Shown here: positions 44,866 to 52,951 of the stretch, in pieces
Numbering within the stretch: position 1 is the first letter of the stretch
How the letters are laid out: each line of letters opens with the position of its first letter
Origin: Candidatus Omnitrophota bacterium
GTDB lineage: Bacteria > CAIJMQ01
Direction: 5' to 3'
NCBI GenBank assembly: GCA_018812925.1
Contig: JAHJCU010000005.1
Coordinates: 196,957-260,956, forward strand
Length of the DNA: 64,000 nucleotides
The notes under the pieces: generated by a model
Database searches by the model: none
Told to the model about the DNA's origin: nothing
The model's input: only the letters and a program-made list of their open reading frames with translations
Translations under genes and position numbers: made by a program

Positions 44866-44933
44866 TAACAATATTATTAAAAGATTAAGCAGTAAAACTG
44901 CCTTGTCTTGCGATAAAACATCGGAAACTTTAT

Positions 44934-45371
44934 ATGGACTATGTAATCAGATATGTAAAAAAAAGCGACATTGACCAAATCCAAAAAATAGAAGAAGAAT
45001 CTTTTCCGCATCCTTTTTCCATAAACCAGTTTCTTCAGTTGTATGTTAATTACAATGAAATATTTTTCGTTGCCGAAAAAAACAAAGAAATTTTGGGATA
45101 TATAGTCGGGATAATGGGATTTAGAAAAATTACCGTCGCTTCAATTGCGGTAAAAGAAGAATGGAGAAGGAAAGGTGTTGCTACTAAATTGATACGCTAC
45201 TTTACAAAAAAGATGAAGACAATAGTAAAAACGCTTGAATTGCAAGTCCGCATAAGCAACAAACCTGCTATATTTTTTTACGAAGGTATCGGATTTACTT
45301 GCAAGAGTATTTTGCGTGGTTATTATCCTGACAAAGAAGATGCTATTTTATATTGCAAAGCTTTGTGTTGA
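44934..45371 (+). CDS. GNAT acetyltransferase, RimI-like
   Basis: 145 residues. The acetyl-CoA loop is visible as VKEEWRRKGVATKLI (about 78-92), preceded by the strand ITVASIAV and followed by LELQVRISNKPAIFFYEGIGFTCKSILRGYYPDKEDAILY, a pattern very close to RimI N-terminal alanine acetyltransferase of ribosomal protein S18. The substrate is not certain, as the downstream tsaB-type partners of rimI are missing. It follows purN by 68 bases. Confidence 0.85.
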   Translation: MDYVIRYVKKSDIDQIQKIEEESFPHPFSINQFLQLYVNYNEIFFVAEKNKEILGYIVGIMGFRKITVASIAVKEEWRRKGVATKLIRYFTKKMKTIVKTLELQVRISNKPAIFFYEGIGFTCKSILRGYYPDKEDAILYCKALC

Positions 45372-45416
45372 GAATTTTTAATGGAATTGATCATTGCCTT
45401 TATTAAAGCGAAATGC

Positions 45417-45445
45417 TTGACATGGCGGGATGTTTTGGTTAGTAT
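45417..45445 (+). promoter_or_regulatory. Promoter of the small membrane protein gene
   Basis: TTGACA, 17-nt spacer, TAGTAT. The leader of about 50 nt holds AAGGAGG before the ATG at 45502. Confidence 0.55.
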
Positions 45446-45501
45446 ACAAAGAGTTTTTAAGATGCTTTAAATGAAAAAACTTCAAATAAGGAGGTGGAAA
45501 A

Positions 45502-45735
45502 ATGGTTGCATTTACCGCTGGTCTTGTAGCTTTTGTTTTGGGGCTTATTGGATTGATTGGTTGGTGGGGTTATTTTGTGGCAGTTCTCAAAGGAACTGTG
45601 CCTCTTATTCTTATGTTAGGAGGACTTATAGCTTTATACGGCGCATATACCGCACAGCAAGATAAGATAGAAGAAAAAAAAGAAGAAAAGAAAGCCAAAC
45701 TAAACGATAAAAAAGAGAAAAAAGAAAAGAAGTAA
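45502..45735 (+). CDS. Small membrane protein with charged tail
   Basis: 77 residues: two hydrophobic helices (about 4-28 and 31-50) and a C-terminal tail of alternating Lys and Glu (about 54-77). AAGGAGG lies 7 nt before the ATG and a consensus-like promoter lies further up, which argues for a real, well-expressed gene. No family is recognised. It is monocistronic. Confidence 0.65.
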   Translation: MVAFTAGLVAFVLGLIGLIGWWGYFVAVLKGTVPLILMLGGLIALYGAYTAQQDKIEEKKEEKKAKLNDKKEKKEKK

Positions 45736-45908
45736 GTATTTTTAGTTGTCTATATTAAGTGAGTGGAATTTTGTTTTGATATTGTCGCGTATCTTTTTTT
45801 TGATGGTTTATTTTATTGAAAAGGGCGTGACAATGGCGAAGTAGAATTATGGGAAATTCGTCCTTATTTCATTTCCGGTTATAAGTTTTATTTCAATTGT
45901 TCATCTTC

Positions 45909-45914
45909 TATAAA
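45909..45914 (+). promoter_or_regulatory. Possible -10 box of fabG
   Basis: TATAAA ends 11 nt before the fabG ATG, with no Shine-Dalgarno sequence between. The -35 is weak. Confidence 0.3.
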
Positions 45915-45925
45915 AATTTAAAATT

Positions 45926-46666
45926 ATGAAGTTAAAAAATCAGGTATCATTGGTTACAGGAGCTGCGCAGGGTATTGGCAAAGCCATTGCTTTTAAATTG
46001 GCAGAAGAAGGCTCTGATGTTGTTCTTATTGATATGAATGAAGAAAAATGCAAAGAAGTTGCAGCCGAAATCCAAAAAAAGAGTAGGAAATCTTGGATTT
46101 ATAAAGTAGATATAGCCGATTATAAACAGGTTGAAGCGCTTTTTGACAATGAAATGGAACAATGGGGCAGAATCGATGTGCTCGTTAATAATGCGGGCAT
46201 TACCAAAGATAATCTTATTTTAAGAATGAAAGAAGAAGAATGGGATGATGTAATAAAAATAAATCTTAAGGGTGCATTTAATTTCTGCAAGTCAGCAAGC
46301 AGGTTTATGATGAAGCAAAGAGCAGGAACGATTATCAACATATCTTCAATCATAGGTATTATGGGCAATGCAGGACAAGTAAATTATTCGGCCTCGAAAG
46401 CGGGAATAATAGGTCTTACGAAATCTTTGGCAAAGGAGCTAGCTTCACGCAATATAAGAGTAAATGCTGTTGCTCCGGGGTTTATTGAAACATCCATGAC
46501 AAAGGATTTAAATGAAGAAAGAAAACGACTAATGCTTAATGCAATCCCATTGAAGAGAATAGGTTCGCCTGAAGAGGTGGCAAATCTCGTTCTATTTCTT
46601 GCTAGCGAGGATTCCTCTTATATAACGGGTCAAGTTATCAATGTGGATGGTGGTATGGTAATGTAG
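45926..46666 (+). CDS. fabG: 3-oxoacyl-[acyl-carrier-protein] reductase
   Basis: A short-chain dehydrogenase of 246 residues. The cofactor loop GAAQGIGKAIA is at 12-22, NNAG at 87-90, the catalytic Ser in NISSIIG near 138, and YSASKAG (Tyr and Lys) near 151-157. The C-terminal SSYITGQVINVDGGMVM is the FabG ending. It should reduce 3-oxoacyl-ACP in fatty-acid synthesis. Other fab genes are not adjacent, so another SDR activity cannot be excluded. Confidence 0.9.
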   Translation: MKLKNQVSLVTGAAQGIGKAIAFKLAEEGSDVVLIDMNEEKCKEVAAEIQKKSRKSWIYKVDIADYKQVEALFDNEMEQWGRIDVLVNNAGITKDNLILRMKEEEWDDVIKINLKGAFNFCKSASRFMMKQRAGTIINISSIIGIMGNAGQVNYSASKAGIIGLTKSLAKELASRNIRVNAVAPGFIETSMTKDLNEERKRLMLNAIPLKRIGSPEEVANLVLFLASEDSSYITGQVINVDGGMVM

Positions 46667-46675
46667 TATAAATGA

Positions 46676-46861
46676 CCGTAACCCGTAACCTGTAAAGAGT
46701 AATACGATTAAAAACTGCCTGCCTGAAAATCTTACTTTGCACCAACAAACAGGTTAGCATAATTCTTAATTTTAAAATTAAGAATTACCATTTACCCTTA
46801 GAGATTGATGAGCAATCTCAAGGACTTTGGTCCCGGGAATCTTTTAGATTCCACGGGGCAA
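46676..46861. repeat. Partial GTAAAT-family palindrome followed by hairpin-module array C
   Basis: 46676-46797 carries CGTAACCCGTAACCTGTAAAG units and a TTCTTAATTTTAAAATTAAGAA palindrome ending in ACCATTTACC. Two hairpins follow: CCTTAGAGATTG/CAATCTCAAGG (46796-46822) and CCCGGGAATCT/AGATTCCACGGG (46832-46857). The region lies between the convergent fabG and phosphodiesterase genes and could end transcription both ways. Confidence 0.8.
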
Positions 46862-46878
46862 ATTACTAATTACGAAAG

Positions 46879-47613
46879 TTATTCTCCTAATTCCAATCTT
46901 TCTGCAAGCCTATTAGGTAGCCCGGCTTCAAGAATCTTTTCTTGTGCTTTTTTTATGTCGTATTCCATTCTTCTTATTTCTACAATTTTATTATCTTTGT
47001 CATATATGGCATAACAAGCTTTTGGGTCGCCGTCTCTTGGCTGACCTATGCTGCCGACATTTATAAAATACTTGTAACCGTCTTCTATTTGTATTCTTAT
47101 TTCTTTTGAAAATTTGATAGATCCCTTGATTTCCGACTGTTCACAGAAAGTAATTGGCACGTGAGAATGTCCCGCGAATAAAAGAGAAGTTTTCTGAATT
47201 TCTATGCTTTTATGAGCTTGAAAAGTCGAACGAATATACTCCCATTTTTCAGGATTTTGAAGCGTGGAATGTACTAATGTTATGTCGTCTATTGTTTGAA
47301 CTAAGGGCAGTTTTTGCAGGAATTCTTTATCTTTTTTGGACAATTTGTTCATTGTCCATTGTATTGCTTCTTTGGCATATGAATTAAAATTGTCTATTGA
47401 AGACAATTCAACCGCTCCATAATCATGATTCCCGGCAACGGCTACGCATTTTAATTTTTTCAACTCTTCGATACATTCGCAAGGATTTGCCCCATAACCC
47501 ACAATATCTCCAACAAACAGATATTTATCAACCTTATCTTTTTTGATTTCGTCTATTACCTTTTGGAATGCTTCTAAATTGCTATGGACATCGGATATTA
47601 TTGCGTATTTCAT
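46879..47613 (-). CDS. Calcineurin-like metallophosphoesterase (YfcE/MJ0936 type)
   Basis: 244 residues. The metal motifs are all present: SDVHSNLEAF (about 7-16), GDIVGYGANPCECIE (about 36-50), GNHDYG (about 60-65), and the His motifs LVHSTLQ (about 113) and FAGHSHVP (about 148-155). The GSIGQPRDGDPKACYAIYD ending is typical of the small phosphodiesterase group. The natural substrate is unknown. GGAAGAG lies shortly before the ATG. Confidence 0.9.
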   Translation of the reverse strand: MKYAIISDVHSNLEAFQKVIDEIKKDKVDKYLFVGDIVGYGANPCECIEELKKLKCVAVAGNHDYGAVELSSIDNFNSYAKEAIQWTMNKLSKKDKEFLQKLPLVQTIDDITLVHSTLQNPEKWEYIRSTFQAHKSIEIQKTSLLFAGHSHVPITFCEQSEIKGSIKFSKEIRIQIEDGYKYFINVGSIGQPRDGDPKACYAIYDKDNKIVEIRRMEYDIKKAQEKILEAGLPNRLAERLELGE

Positions 47614-47706
47614 AGCTCTTCCATATTTTAATAATTTTGCATTCGCATACTAAAAGAATACAAGTATGAAATTTAGCTTTTATTTTCTTAAGTGGCAAAT
47701 ACCAGC

Positions 47707-47743
47707 GCGCTACTCTGAAAAAAGTATAATTTCAGAGTAGCGC
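47707..47743 (-). terminator. Strong 14-bp hairpin downstream of the DUF5679 gene
   Basis: GCGCTACTCTGAAA pairs perfectly with TTTCAGAGTAGCGC across a 9-base loop. It lies between the DUF5679 gene and the phosphodiesterase gene on the minus strand. No U-run follows on that strand, so a terminator or mRNA-stabilising stem are both possible. Confidence 0.5.
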
Positions 47744-47792
47744 TTTGATGTTTAGTATCTAACCGATCATTTCTTTAATATTGAGAAATCGT

Positions 47793-47933
47793 TTATTTTC
47801 CCAATATCCGAAACATTCCGGTGCCACAGTCAGGACATTTGCCTTTCATTGCTTTTCTGCCGTTCTTTAAAGTTGTAGCTTCGGCATTTTTCATTTCCTT
47901 CTTTGCCTTGCACTTCACACAATAACCTTCCAT
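47793..47933 (-). CDS. DUF5679 zinc-ribbon mini-protein
   Basis: A 46-residue product starting MEGYCVKCKAKKEMKNAEAT and ending with MKGKCPDCGTGMFRILGK. The two Cys pairs (residues 5/8 and 34/37) and the spacing match the DUF5679 family, found in many bacteria, archaea and viruses; no function is established. AAGGAGG lies 7 nt before the ATG, which with the family match makes this small gene secure. A TATAAT box lies at 47993-47998 on the minus strand. Confidence 0.85.
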   Translation of the reverse strand: MEGYCVKCKAKKEMKNAEATTLKNGRKAMKGKCPDCGTGMFRILGK

Positions 47934-47949
47934 AAATCCTCCTTTGCGT

Positions 47950-47998
47950 AGCACCCCGCATCCTACATGGTACGGAGCAGTGTTTGGGTTTTATTATA
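47950..47998 (-). promoter_or_regulatory. Leader of the DUF5679 gene: -10 box and GC-rich repeat
   Basis: TATAAT (minus strand, 47993-47998) precedes a leader of about 50 nt. The leader contains GGATGCGGGGTGC with an upstream CACTGCTCCGTA, which matches the arms of the palindrome in hisI (55803-55840) around a different centre. It may be a dispersed repeat or a leader structure. Confidence 0.4.
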
Positions 47999-48074
47999 CC
48001 AACAATTCCCTCATTACGGTCTTTTCTCTCTTTGGGAATAAGTAAATAATATACTTTTATTCAATCTTATGCAA

Positions 48075-49064
48075 TTATCCATCTTTTCTTTGATTTATTA
48101 TTTCCAGAAGTTCTTTCTGTGTTACACCTGCGGTGCCGAGTTTACCGACTACAATGCCTGCGGTAAAATTGGAAAGAATAGCGGCTTCTTTTAATGAAGC
48201 GTTTGCTGATAGCGCCAATGCTACTGTTGCAATTACCGTATCGCCTGCGCCTGTTACATCATGAATTTCCTTCCCTAAAGAAGGTATCTCGCTAAGGGTT
48301 TCCTTTTCCAACAGCGTCATTCCCTGTTCTCCACAGGTGAGTAAAATATTCTTAACTCCTAATCTTTCTCTAAGTTCATGGACTATTTTCCTTTTTGGTG
48401 TATCATCTGCTTTGGCCAGTATTTGCAGGGCTTCCTTAAGATTTGGTTTTATTAAAGTAGCGCCGGAATAATCCTCTATATTTTTCAATGTCGGGTCAAC
48501 GAGAACCGGGATTTTGGATGTTTTGAACATGCTTAAAATTTTGCTCAATAATTTTCGATTTAATAATCCTTTAGCATAATCTGATATTACGACGCAATCT
48601 GTTTTAGGAATGCGTTTTGTTATATATTCCGTTATCTTTTTGATTGATGCGTATGAGATCTCTTTGTTTGTTTCTCGGTCTAATCTTATTACTTGTTGAA
48701 AATGGGCTATAACTCTTAATTTATGTGTAGTGGGTCTTTTATTTTCAGTAATAATCCCGCTTGTGGCTAGTCCGCAATTTCGCATTAGTTTTAAGAAATC
48801 TTTTGCCTGCGAATCGTCGCCTATTACTCCTACAAGAAAAGGATTTCCTCCCAGGGTTTTAATATTATAGGCTACATTTGCAGCTCCGCCTAATGAAAGT
48901 TTTCTCTGACCATTTTTAATTTTTACTATGGGAACAGGCGCTTCGGGGGAAATTCTTTCAATTTTTCCTCCGAGAAATTCATCAAGCATCAGGTCGCCGA
49001 TTACTAATACTCTGCATTTCCCAATTTTTTTTATTATTTCTAATAATCTTTTATTTTCTGCCAA
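48075..49064 (-). CDS. rfaE1: D-glycero-beta-D-manno-heptose-7-phosphate kinase
   Basis: RfaE1 (HldE kinase domain) phosphorylates heptose 7-phosphate at C1 for the lipopolysaccharide inner core. The 329-residue PfkB-type kinase has VIGDLMLDEFLGGKIERISPEAPVPIV near 21-47, LGGAANVAYN near 57-66, and the PfkB signature DVTGAGDTVIATVALAL near 265-281. The nucleotidyltransferase domain that is often fused is absent. The first 14 bases overlap the end of korC, so a core-LPS gene is coupled to an oxidoreductase operon. Confidence 0.93.
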   Translation of the reverse strand: MAENKRLLEIIKKIGKCRVLVIGDLMLDEFLGGKIERISPEAPVPIVKIKNGQRKLSLGGAANVAYNIKTLGGNPFLVGVIGDDSQAKDFLKLMRNCGLATSGIITENKRPTTHKLRVIAHFQQVIRLDRETNKEISYASIKKITEYITKRIPKTDCVVISDYAKGLLNRKLLSKILSMFKTSKIPVLVDPTLKNIEDYSGATLIKPNLKEALQILAKADDTPKRKIVHELRERLGVKNILLTCGEQGMTLLEKETLSEIPSLGKEIHDVTGAGDTVIATVALALSANASLKEAAILSNFTAGIVVGKLGTAGVTQKELLEIINQRKDG

Positions 49065-49590
49065 TTTCTTCGCCTTTTCTTAGAGCTTGAATATTTATAT
49101 CCAGAATCTCTTTTTTTGCTTTCGGAAAAATATTACTTAACGATTCTTCCAATTTTTTTAGCGGGATAATTTTACTTTTCCCTATATAAGCGCCCAAAGC
49201 TATCATATTAGCTGTCTTTATATTTCCTATTTCTTCGGCTATTTCAGTGGCGGGAATAAATATGGGTTGAATGTCTTTTCTTGTAATTTCCCTGTCAACG
49301 AGAGATGAATTTATTATCAGAAGCCCGTTCTTGTTTAATCTGGATTCGAATTTATTAAGCGAAGCGCTATTCATGATTATAAGACTACTTGGGATTTCAA
49401 CCAACGCAGAGGCGATTTCACTGTCCGAAATGATTACTGAACAATTTGCCGTTCCGCCACGCATTTCTGCCCCGTATGACGGAATGAATGTAACATATTT
49501 TTCGTCTTTTAGCGCTGCCCAAGCCAAAACCTTGCCCATTGTTACTATTCCCTGTCCGCCAGAACCGGCGCAAATTATTTTTTCTTTCAT
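49051..49590 (-). CDS. korC: 2-oxoacid:ferredoxin oxidoreductase, gamma subunit
   Basis: 179 residues. CAGSGGQGIVTMGKVLAWAALKDEKYVTFIPSYGAEMRGGTANCSVIISD is the signature of the POR/KOR gamma domain. It completes the four-subunit enzyme encoded upstream (D, A, B). The gene ends within rfaE1. It is separated from korB by 127 bases that hold a long palindrome, which is unusual inside such operons. Confidence 0.92.
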   Translation of the reverse strand: MKEKIICAGSGGQGIVTMGKVLAWAALKDEKYVTFIPSYGAEMRGGTANCSVIISDSEIASALVEIPSSLIIMNSASLNKFESRLNKNGLLIINSSLVDREITRKDIQPIFIPATEIAEEIGNIKTANMIALGAYIGKSKIIPLKKLEESLSNIFPKAKKEILDINIQALRKGEEIGRK

Positions 49591-49600
49591 GATTTTTTAG

Positions 49601-49715
49601 AAAATAAAATAGAAATAAATAGAAATATATTGAAATGCATTGAAATAAGTTGTCTGACTACTATGTATTTCTATCATATTTCCACGTATATCTACGTATT
49701 TCTATTCTTTATTTT
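49601..49715. repeat. Long degenerate palindrome of GAAATA units between korB and korC
   Basis: The left arm is AATAGAAATAAATAGAAATATATTGAAATGCATTGAAATA in effect, and the right arm TATTTCTATCATATTTCC...CTACGTATTTCTATT. The centre is near AGTTGTCTGACTACT. It follows the same design as other spacer palindromes but uses another unit. Confidence 0.75.
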
Positions 49716-49717
49716 TG

Positions 49718-50455
49718 TTAACTGTCATCTTTTATTTCTCCCAAAGGATAATAGAGGAGCATATTTTCCCTGACCCAATCGTATGACTTTATCGAACTTA
49801 ATCTCAAATTTGTTGGACAAGGAGAAAGGACTTCGACTAAAGAAAATCCTGCTTTTTCCATCTGCAGGACAAATGCTTTTTTGATATATTTTTTCAATCT
49901 TATTATATTTTTGGGAGAAATAACTGTTTCTCTTGCAAGATAAACAGCACCTTCTATCGATTTAAGCATTTCAGGAACTCTTAATGGAAATCCTGCGGAT
50001 TTCGGGTCTCTTCCAAATGGAGTTGTTTGTGTCTTTTGTTTAATTAGAGTAGTTGGAGCCATCTGCCCGCCTGTCATACCATAGACAGCATTATTTACAA
50101 ATATTGTGGTTATATTTTCACCTCTTGCTGCAGTATGCACAATTTCTCCTGTTCCTATAGCAGCTAAGTCCCCGTCTCCCTGATAGGTAAAAACTATTTT
50201 GTTTGGCTGGACTCGTTTTATGCCTGTGGCAACTGCTGGAGTTCTACCGTGAGGTGCTTCAGCCATATCTATATTAAGATAATCATATGCAAGCACAGCG
50301 CATCCTACAGGCGCTATGCCTATTGTTATTTCTCTTATGTTTAACTCGTCTATGACTTCAGCTACTATTCTATGGATGACGCCGTGTCCGCAACCAGGGC
50401 AATAATGAGTAACGACGTCCTTCATAGTTTTTGGCAGACCAAATTTCTTTTCCAT
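49718..50455 (-). CDS. korB: 2-oxoacid:ferredoxin oxidoreductase, beta subunit
   Basis: 245 residues. HYCPGCGHGVIHRI opens the subunit, and the thiamine diphosphate motif GDGDLAAIGTGEIVHTAARGENITTIFVNNAVYGMTGGQ (near 93-130) is complete. The enzyme decarboxylates a 2-oxoacid and passes electrons to ferredoxin. I start at the ATG at 50455; a TTG at 50494 would overlap korA. The lack of extra Cys clusters and the separate gamma and delta genes fit the 2-oxoglutarate or branched-chain (VOR) classes. Confidence 0.92.
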   Translation of the reverse strand: MEKKFGLPKTMKDVVTHYCPGCGHGVIHRIVAEVIDELNIREITIGIAPVGCAVLAYDYLNIDMAEAPHGRTPAVATGIKRVQPNKIVFTYQGDGDLAAIGTGEIVHTAARGENITTIFVNNAVYGMTGGQMAPTTLIKQKTQTTPFGRDPKSAGFPLRVPEMLKSIEGAVYLARETVISPKNIIRLKKYIKKAFVLQMEKAGFSLVEVLSPCPTNLRLSSIKSYDWVRENMLLYYPLGEIKDDS

Positions 50456-50477
50456 AATTTTAAAAATAGTTAAATTT

Positions 50478-51527
50478 TTATAGTTTCGATTCAATAATAC
50501 TTATTATTTCTTCTTCTTTCGGGACTCCACCGCCTGTTCTTCCATAGAAATAAACAGGAGCTTTTCCTTCTGTTGCAAGTCTTACGTCTTCAACCATTTG
50601 TCCTGTGCTCATTTCTATTGTAAGTAAAAATTTAGCTTTAGATGCAGCTTTTTTAATGGCTTGTTCAGGGAAGGGCCAAAGAGTAATAGGTCTTATTAGT
50701 CCTGCTTTTATATTTTTTGCTCTTAATTTTCTTAAAACACTTTTACAGATACGAGCAACAGTTCCGTAGGCGACCAATATTATTTCTGCGTCATTAGTTG
50801 ATATTTCCTCAACAAGACAGAATTCTTTCTTTATTTTTTGAAATTTTCTTTGTAATTTTTCATTATGTGCTTCTAATGCGCCGTCTCCCAAATACATGCT
50901 ATGTATTGCATTTGGGGTTCTGTTCTTTGCTCCGGTTAAAGCCCAATCTTTAGTTACATGAAGAGTTTCTTTTTTTTCTATTATTGTGGTAGGTTCCATC
51001 ATTTGCCCCAAATATCCGTCTGCAAGAATTATTACAGGTGTTCGGTATTTATCTGCAACATCAAAAGCAGTAAAAGTTAGGTCTATCATTTCTTGAACAG
51101 TCGAAGGTGCAATTACAATAAGATTATAGTCGCCGTGCCCGCCTCCTTTGACAGATTGGAAATAATCGCTTTGTGAGCCGGCTATATTTCCAAGTCCGGG
51201 ACCTCCTCTTGCAATATTTGCTATTACACAGGGCAGTTCGTCTCCTGCCATATATGAAATAGCTTCCTGCATTAAAGATATTCCCGGAGATGAAGAAGTC
51301 GTCATTGTCCTTACGCCTGCAGCTGATGCGCCTAAGACCATATTTATGGCGGCAAGTTCGCTTTCAGCCTGAATAAATACTCGGTTTTTTTCAGGCATTT
51401 GCCGTGACATATAAGCGGTTATTTCATTCTGTGGCGTTATTGGGTATCCAAAATACGCTTTACAGCCCGCTTGAATAGAAGCTTCTGCCAACGCCTCGTT
51501 GCCTGAAATTAGAATTTTATTTTTCAT
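50478..51527 (-). CDS. korA: 2-oxoacid:ferredoxin oxidoreductase, alpha subunit
   Basis: 349 residues. GNEALAEASIQAGCKAYFGYPITPQNEI (about 9-36) and MTTSSSPGISLMQEAISYMAGDELPCVIANIARGGPGLGN (about 95-135) are typical of KorA/VorB subunits. The central DKYRTPVIILADGYLGQMMEPT and the transketolase-C-like end are present. Whether the substrate is 2-oxoglutarate or a branched-chain oxoacid cannot be told from these motifs. Confidence 0.92.
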   Translation of the reverse strand: MKNKILISGNEALAEASIQAGCKAYFGYPITPQNEITAYMSRQMPEKNRVFIQAESELAAINMVLGASAAGVRTMTTSSSPGISLMQEAISYMAGDELPCVIANIARGGPGLGNIAGSQSDYFQSVKGGGHGDYNLIVIAPSTVQEMIDLTFTAFDVADKYRTPVIILADGYLGQMMEPTTIIEKKETLHVTKDWALTGAKNRTPNAIHSMYLGDGALEAHNEKLQRKFQKIKKEFCLVEEISTNDAEIILVAYGTVARICKSVLRKLRAKNIKAGLIRPITLWPFPEQAIKKAASKAKFLLTIEMSTGQMVEDVRLATEGKAPVYFYGRTGGGVPKEEEIISIIESKL

Positions 51528-51542
51528 ATAAAGGACACTAAA

Positions 51543-51809
51543 TTACATAATCAAAGACTTTTTTCTTTTTGAATTTATATCGAATTCTCCATAGATTTCT
51601 ATAGCGACGTCAGGGCATACGAGGAAACAAATTCCGCATCCGGAACACTTTTCTTTATGTATAACTTCTACCGGATAAAACCCTTTTTTGTTTATTTTTT
51701 TTGATATCCCTAACACACCGCGTGGGCAGAAGTTAATACAAATCTGGCAACCTTTACATTTCTCTTCTTTTATTTGTATCCCGTAAGAAACCTCTTTTTG
51801 GCTTATCAT
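51543..51809 (-). CDS. korD: 2-oxoacid:ferredoxin oxidoreductase, delta (ferredoxin) subunit
   Basis: 88 residues with two [4Fe-4S] motifs: CKGCQICINFCP (about 18-29) and CSGCGICFLVCP (about 54-65). It feeds electrons from the thiamine site to free ferredoxin. It is the first gene of korDABC, 15 bases before korA, with AAAAGGA upstream of its ATG. Confidence 0.92.
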   Translation of the reverse strand: MISQKEVSYGIQIKEEKCKGCQICINFCPRGVLGISKKINKKGFYPVEVIHKEKCSGCGICFLVCPDVAIEIYGEFDINSKRKKSLIM

Positions 51810-51877
51810 GAATTTATTTTCCTTTTTAGATATAAGAATCCAGCCTTGTACAAATTATAAGCAAAGTTTAACAACTT

Positions 51878-52951
51878 TTACCGTTTTTTCCAAATATAAA
51901 ACATCCCTATACCTAAGAATAAGATATTAGGAAACCATATACCCATTGCGGGAGGGATGGTACCTTTTTCAGACATAGCTACCAACAAGGAAAAAAGGAC
52001 GTAGTATATAAGACAAAGCCCCAATGCCCAACTCATTCTTCCCGCAGCGTTTTGGTGTAGGGATAAAAGACAGAAAGGAATTGATATAACAAGAAGCGTA
52101 AAATTTATAAACGGCAGGGAAAAACGGGAATGAAATTGTGTCAAGTAAGGATAACGCGAAAGGGATGTTTTATATTCCAAAATGTATTTTTTAATCGTTT
52201 TCATTGGCATTATTGAAGGGCTCTTACTGTAGAGCCAAAGTTCGTGGGCAGACAAGGAAAGCGCGCTTTCTTTACTATCAAACACTTCTATTTCTTTCAC
52301 ATTGCCGTCCTTGTCGAATATCTTTTTTACCCCGTCTATTAGAACCCATTTGTCTTTTTTCCATAAAGCTTTTTTTGCAGTTATTATTACACTATTACCG
52401 TTTCCTATTTCGTTATATACACTCTTAATTTCGTTCATTTCGCTTTCTTTCCCGCTGAAATTCTTTGTAAAATAGACAATATCTTGCGAAGCAAACTGAA
52501 AATTCTCTTTACTTTTGTTTAAGTATTCTTCTTCGCCTTGAATTCTGCCTTTCCATGTTTCTTCTTTTTTTTCTTCGCAAAAGGGAACTAAATTTATATT
52601 TATACCAAGACAGAAAGAAGAAATTATCAACCCCGATATTAAAAGAGGCATAGTAATTCTTAAAGCTGATATCCCGGATAATCTCATTGCCATTATTTCT
52701 CTATCTTGAGCCAGATGCCCGATTGAAAACCAGACTCCTATTAAAACCGTAAGAGGCGATAATTGCATCCAAAGAGAAGGCAGGAAAAATGCGTAATATT
52801 TTGCTACGTCGATTATTCCTGCGCCTTTGTCTAAAAATTGGTTCAAGTTCGACAGGAGGTTCACCAGACAGTAGAAAAAACAGAACATAATTCCTGCAAA
52901 CAAATATGTGGGTAAAAAATGTTTTAAAAGATATTTGTCGAGTATTTTCAT
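51878..52951 (-). CDS. lptG: LPS export permease, LptF/LptG family (second gene)
   Basis: 357 residues of the YjgP/YjgQ family. Three N-terminal membrane helices (about 12-32, 48-70, 98-118), a periplasmic beta-jellyroll region (about 125-265) and three C-terminal helices (about 275-295, 305-325, 333-352). LSGISALRITMPLLISG near 90 is the coupling-helix region that contacts LptB. It overlaps the paired gene by 4 bases. Assigning F and G to the two genes is by order and is not certain. LptB, LptC, LptA and LptD genes are not in the window. Confidence 0.85.
   Translation of the reverse strand: MKILDKYLLKHFLPTYLFAGIMFCFFYCLVNLLSNLNQFLDKGAGIIDVAKYYAFFLPSLWMQLSPLTVLIGVWFSIGHLAQDREIMAMRLSGISALRITMPLLISGLIISSFCLGININLVPFCEEKKEETWKGRIQGEEEYLNKSKENFQFASQDIVYFTKNFSGKESEMNEIKSVYNEIGNGNSVIITAKKALWKKDKWVLIDGVKKIFDKDGNVKEIEVFDSKESALSLSAHELWLYSKSPSIMPMKTIKKYILEYKTSLSRYPYLTQFHSRFSLPFINFTLLVISIPFCLLSLHQNAAGRMSWALGLCLIYYVLFSLLVAMSEKGTIPPAMGIWFPNILFLGIGMFYIWKKR

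Noticed and set aside
46805..47014. 69-residue frame on the plus strand
   Set aside because: Its first part is the hairpin array and the rest is antisense to the phosphodiesterase gene.
47950..47998. Riboswitch in the DUF5679 leader
   Set aside because: The leader is short and does not match any aptamer I know; the match to the hisI palindrome flanks favours a repeat.
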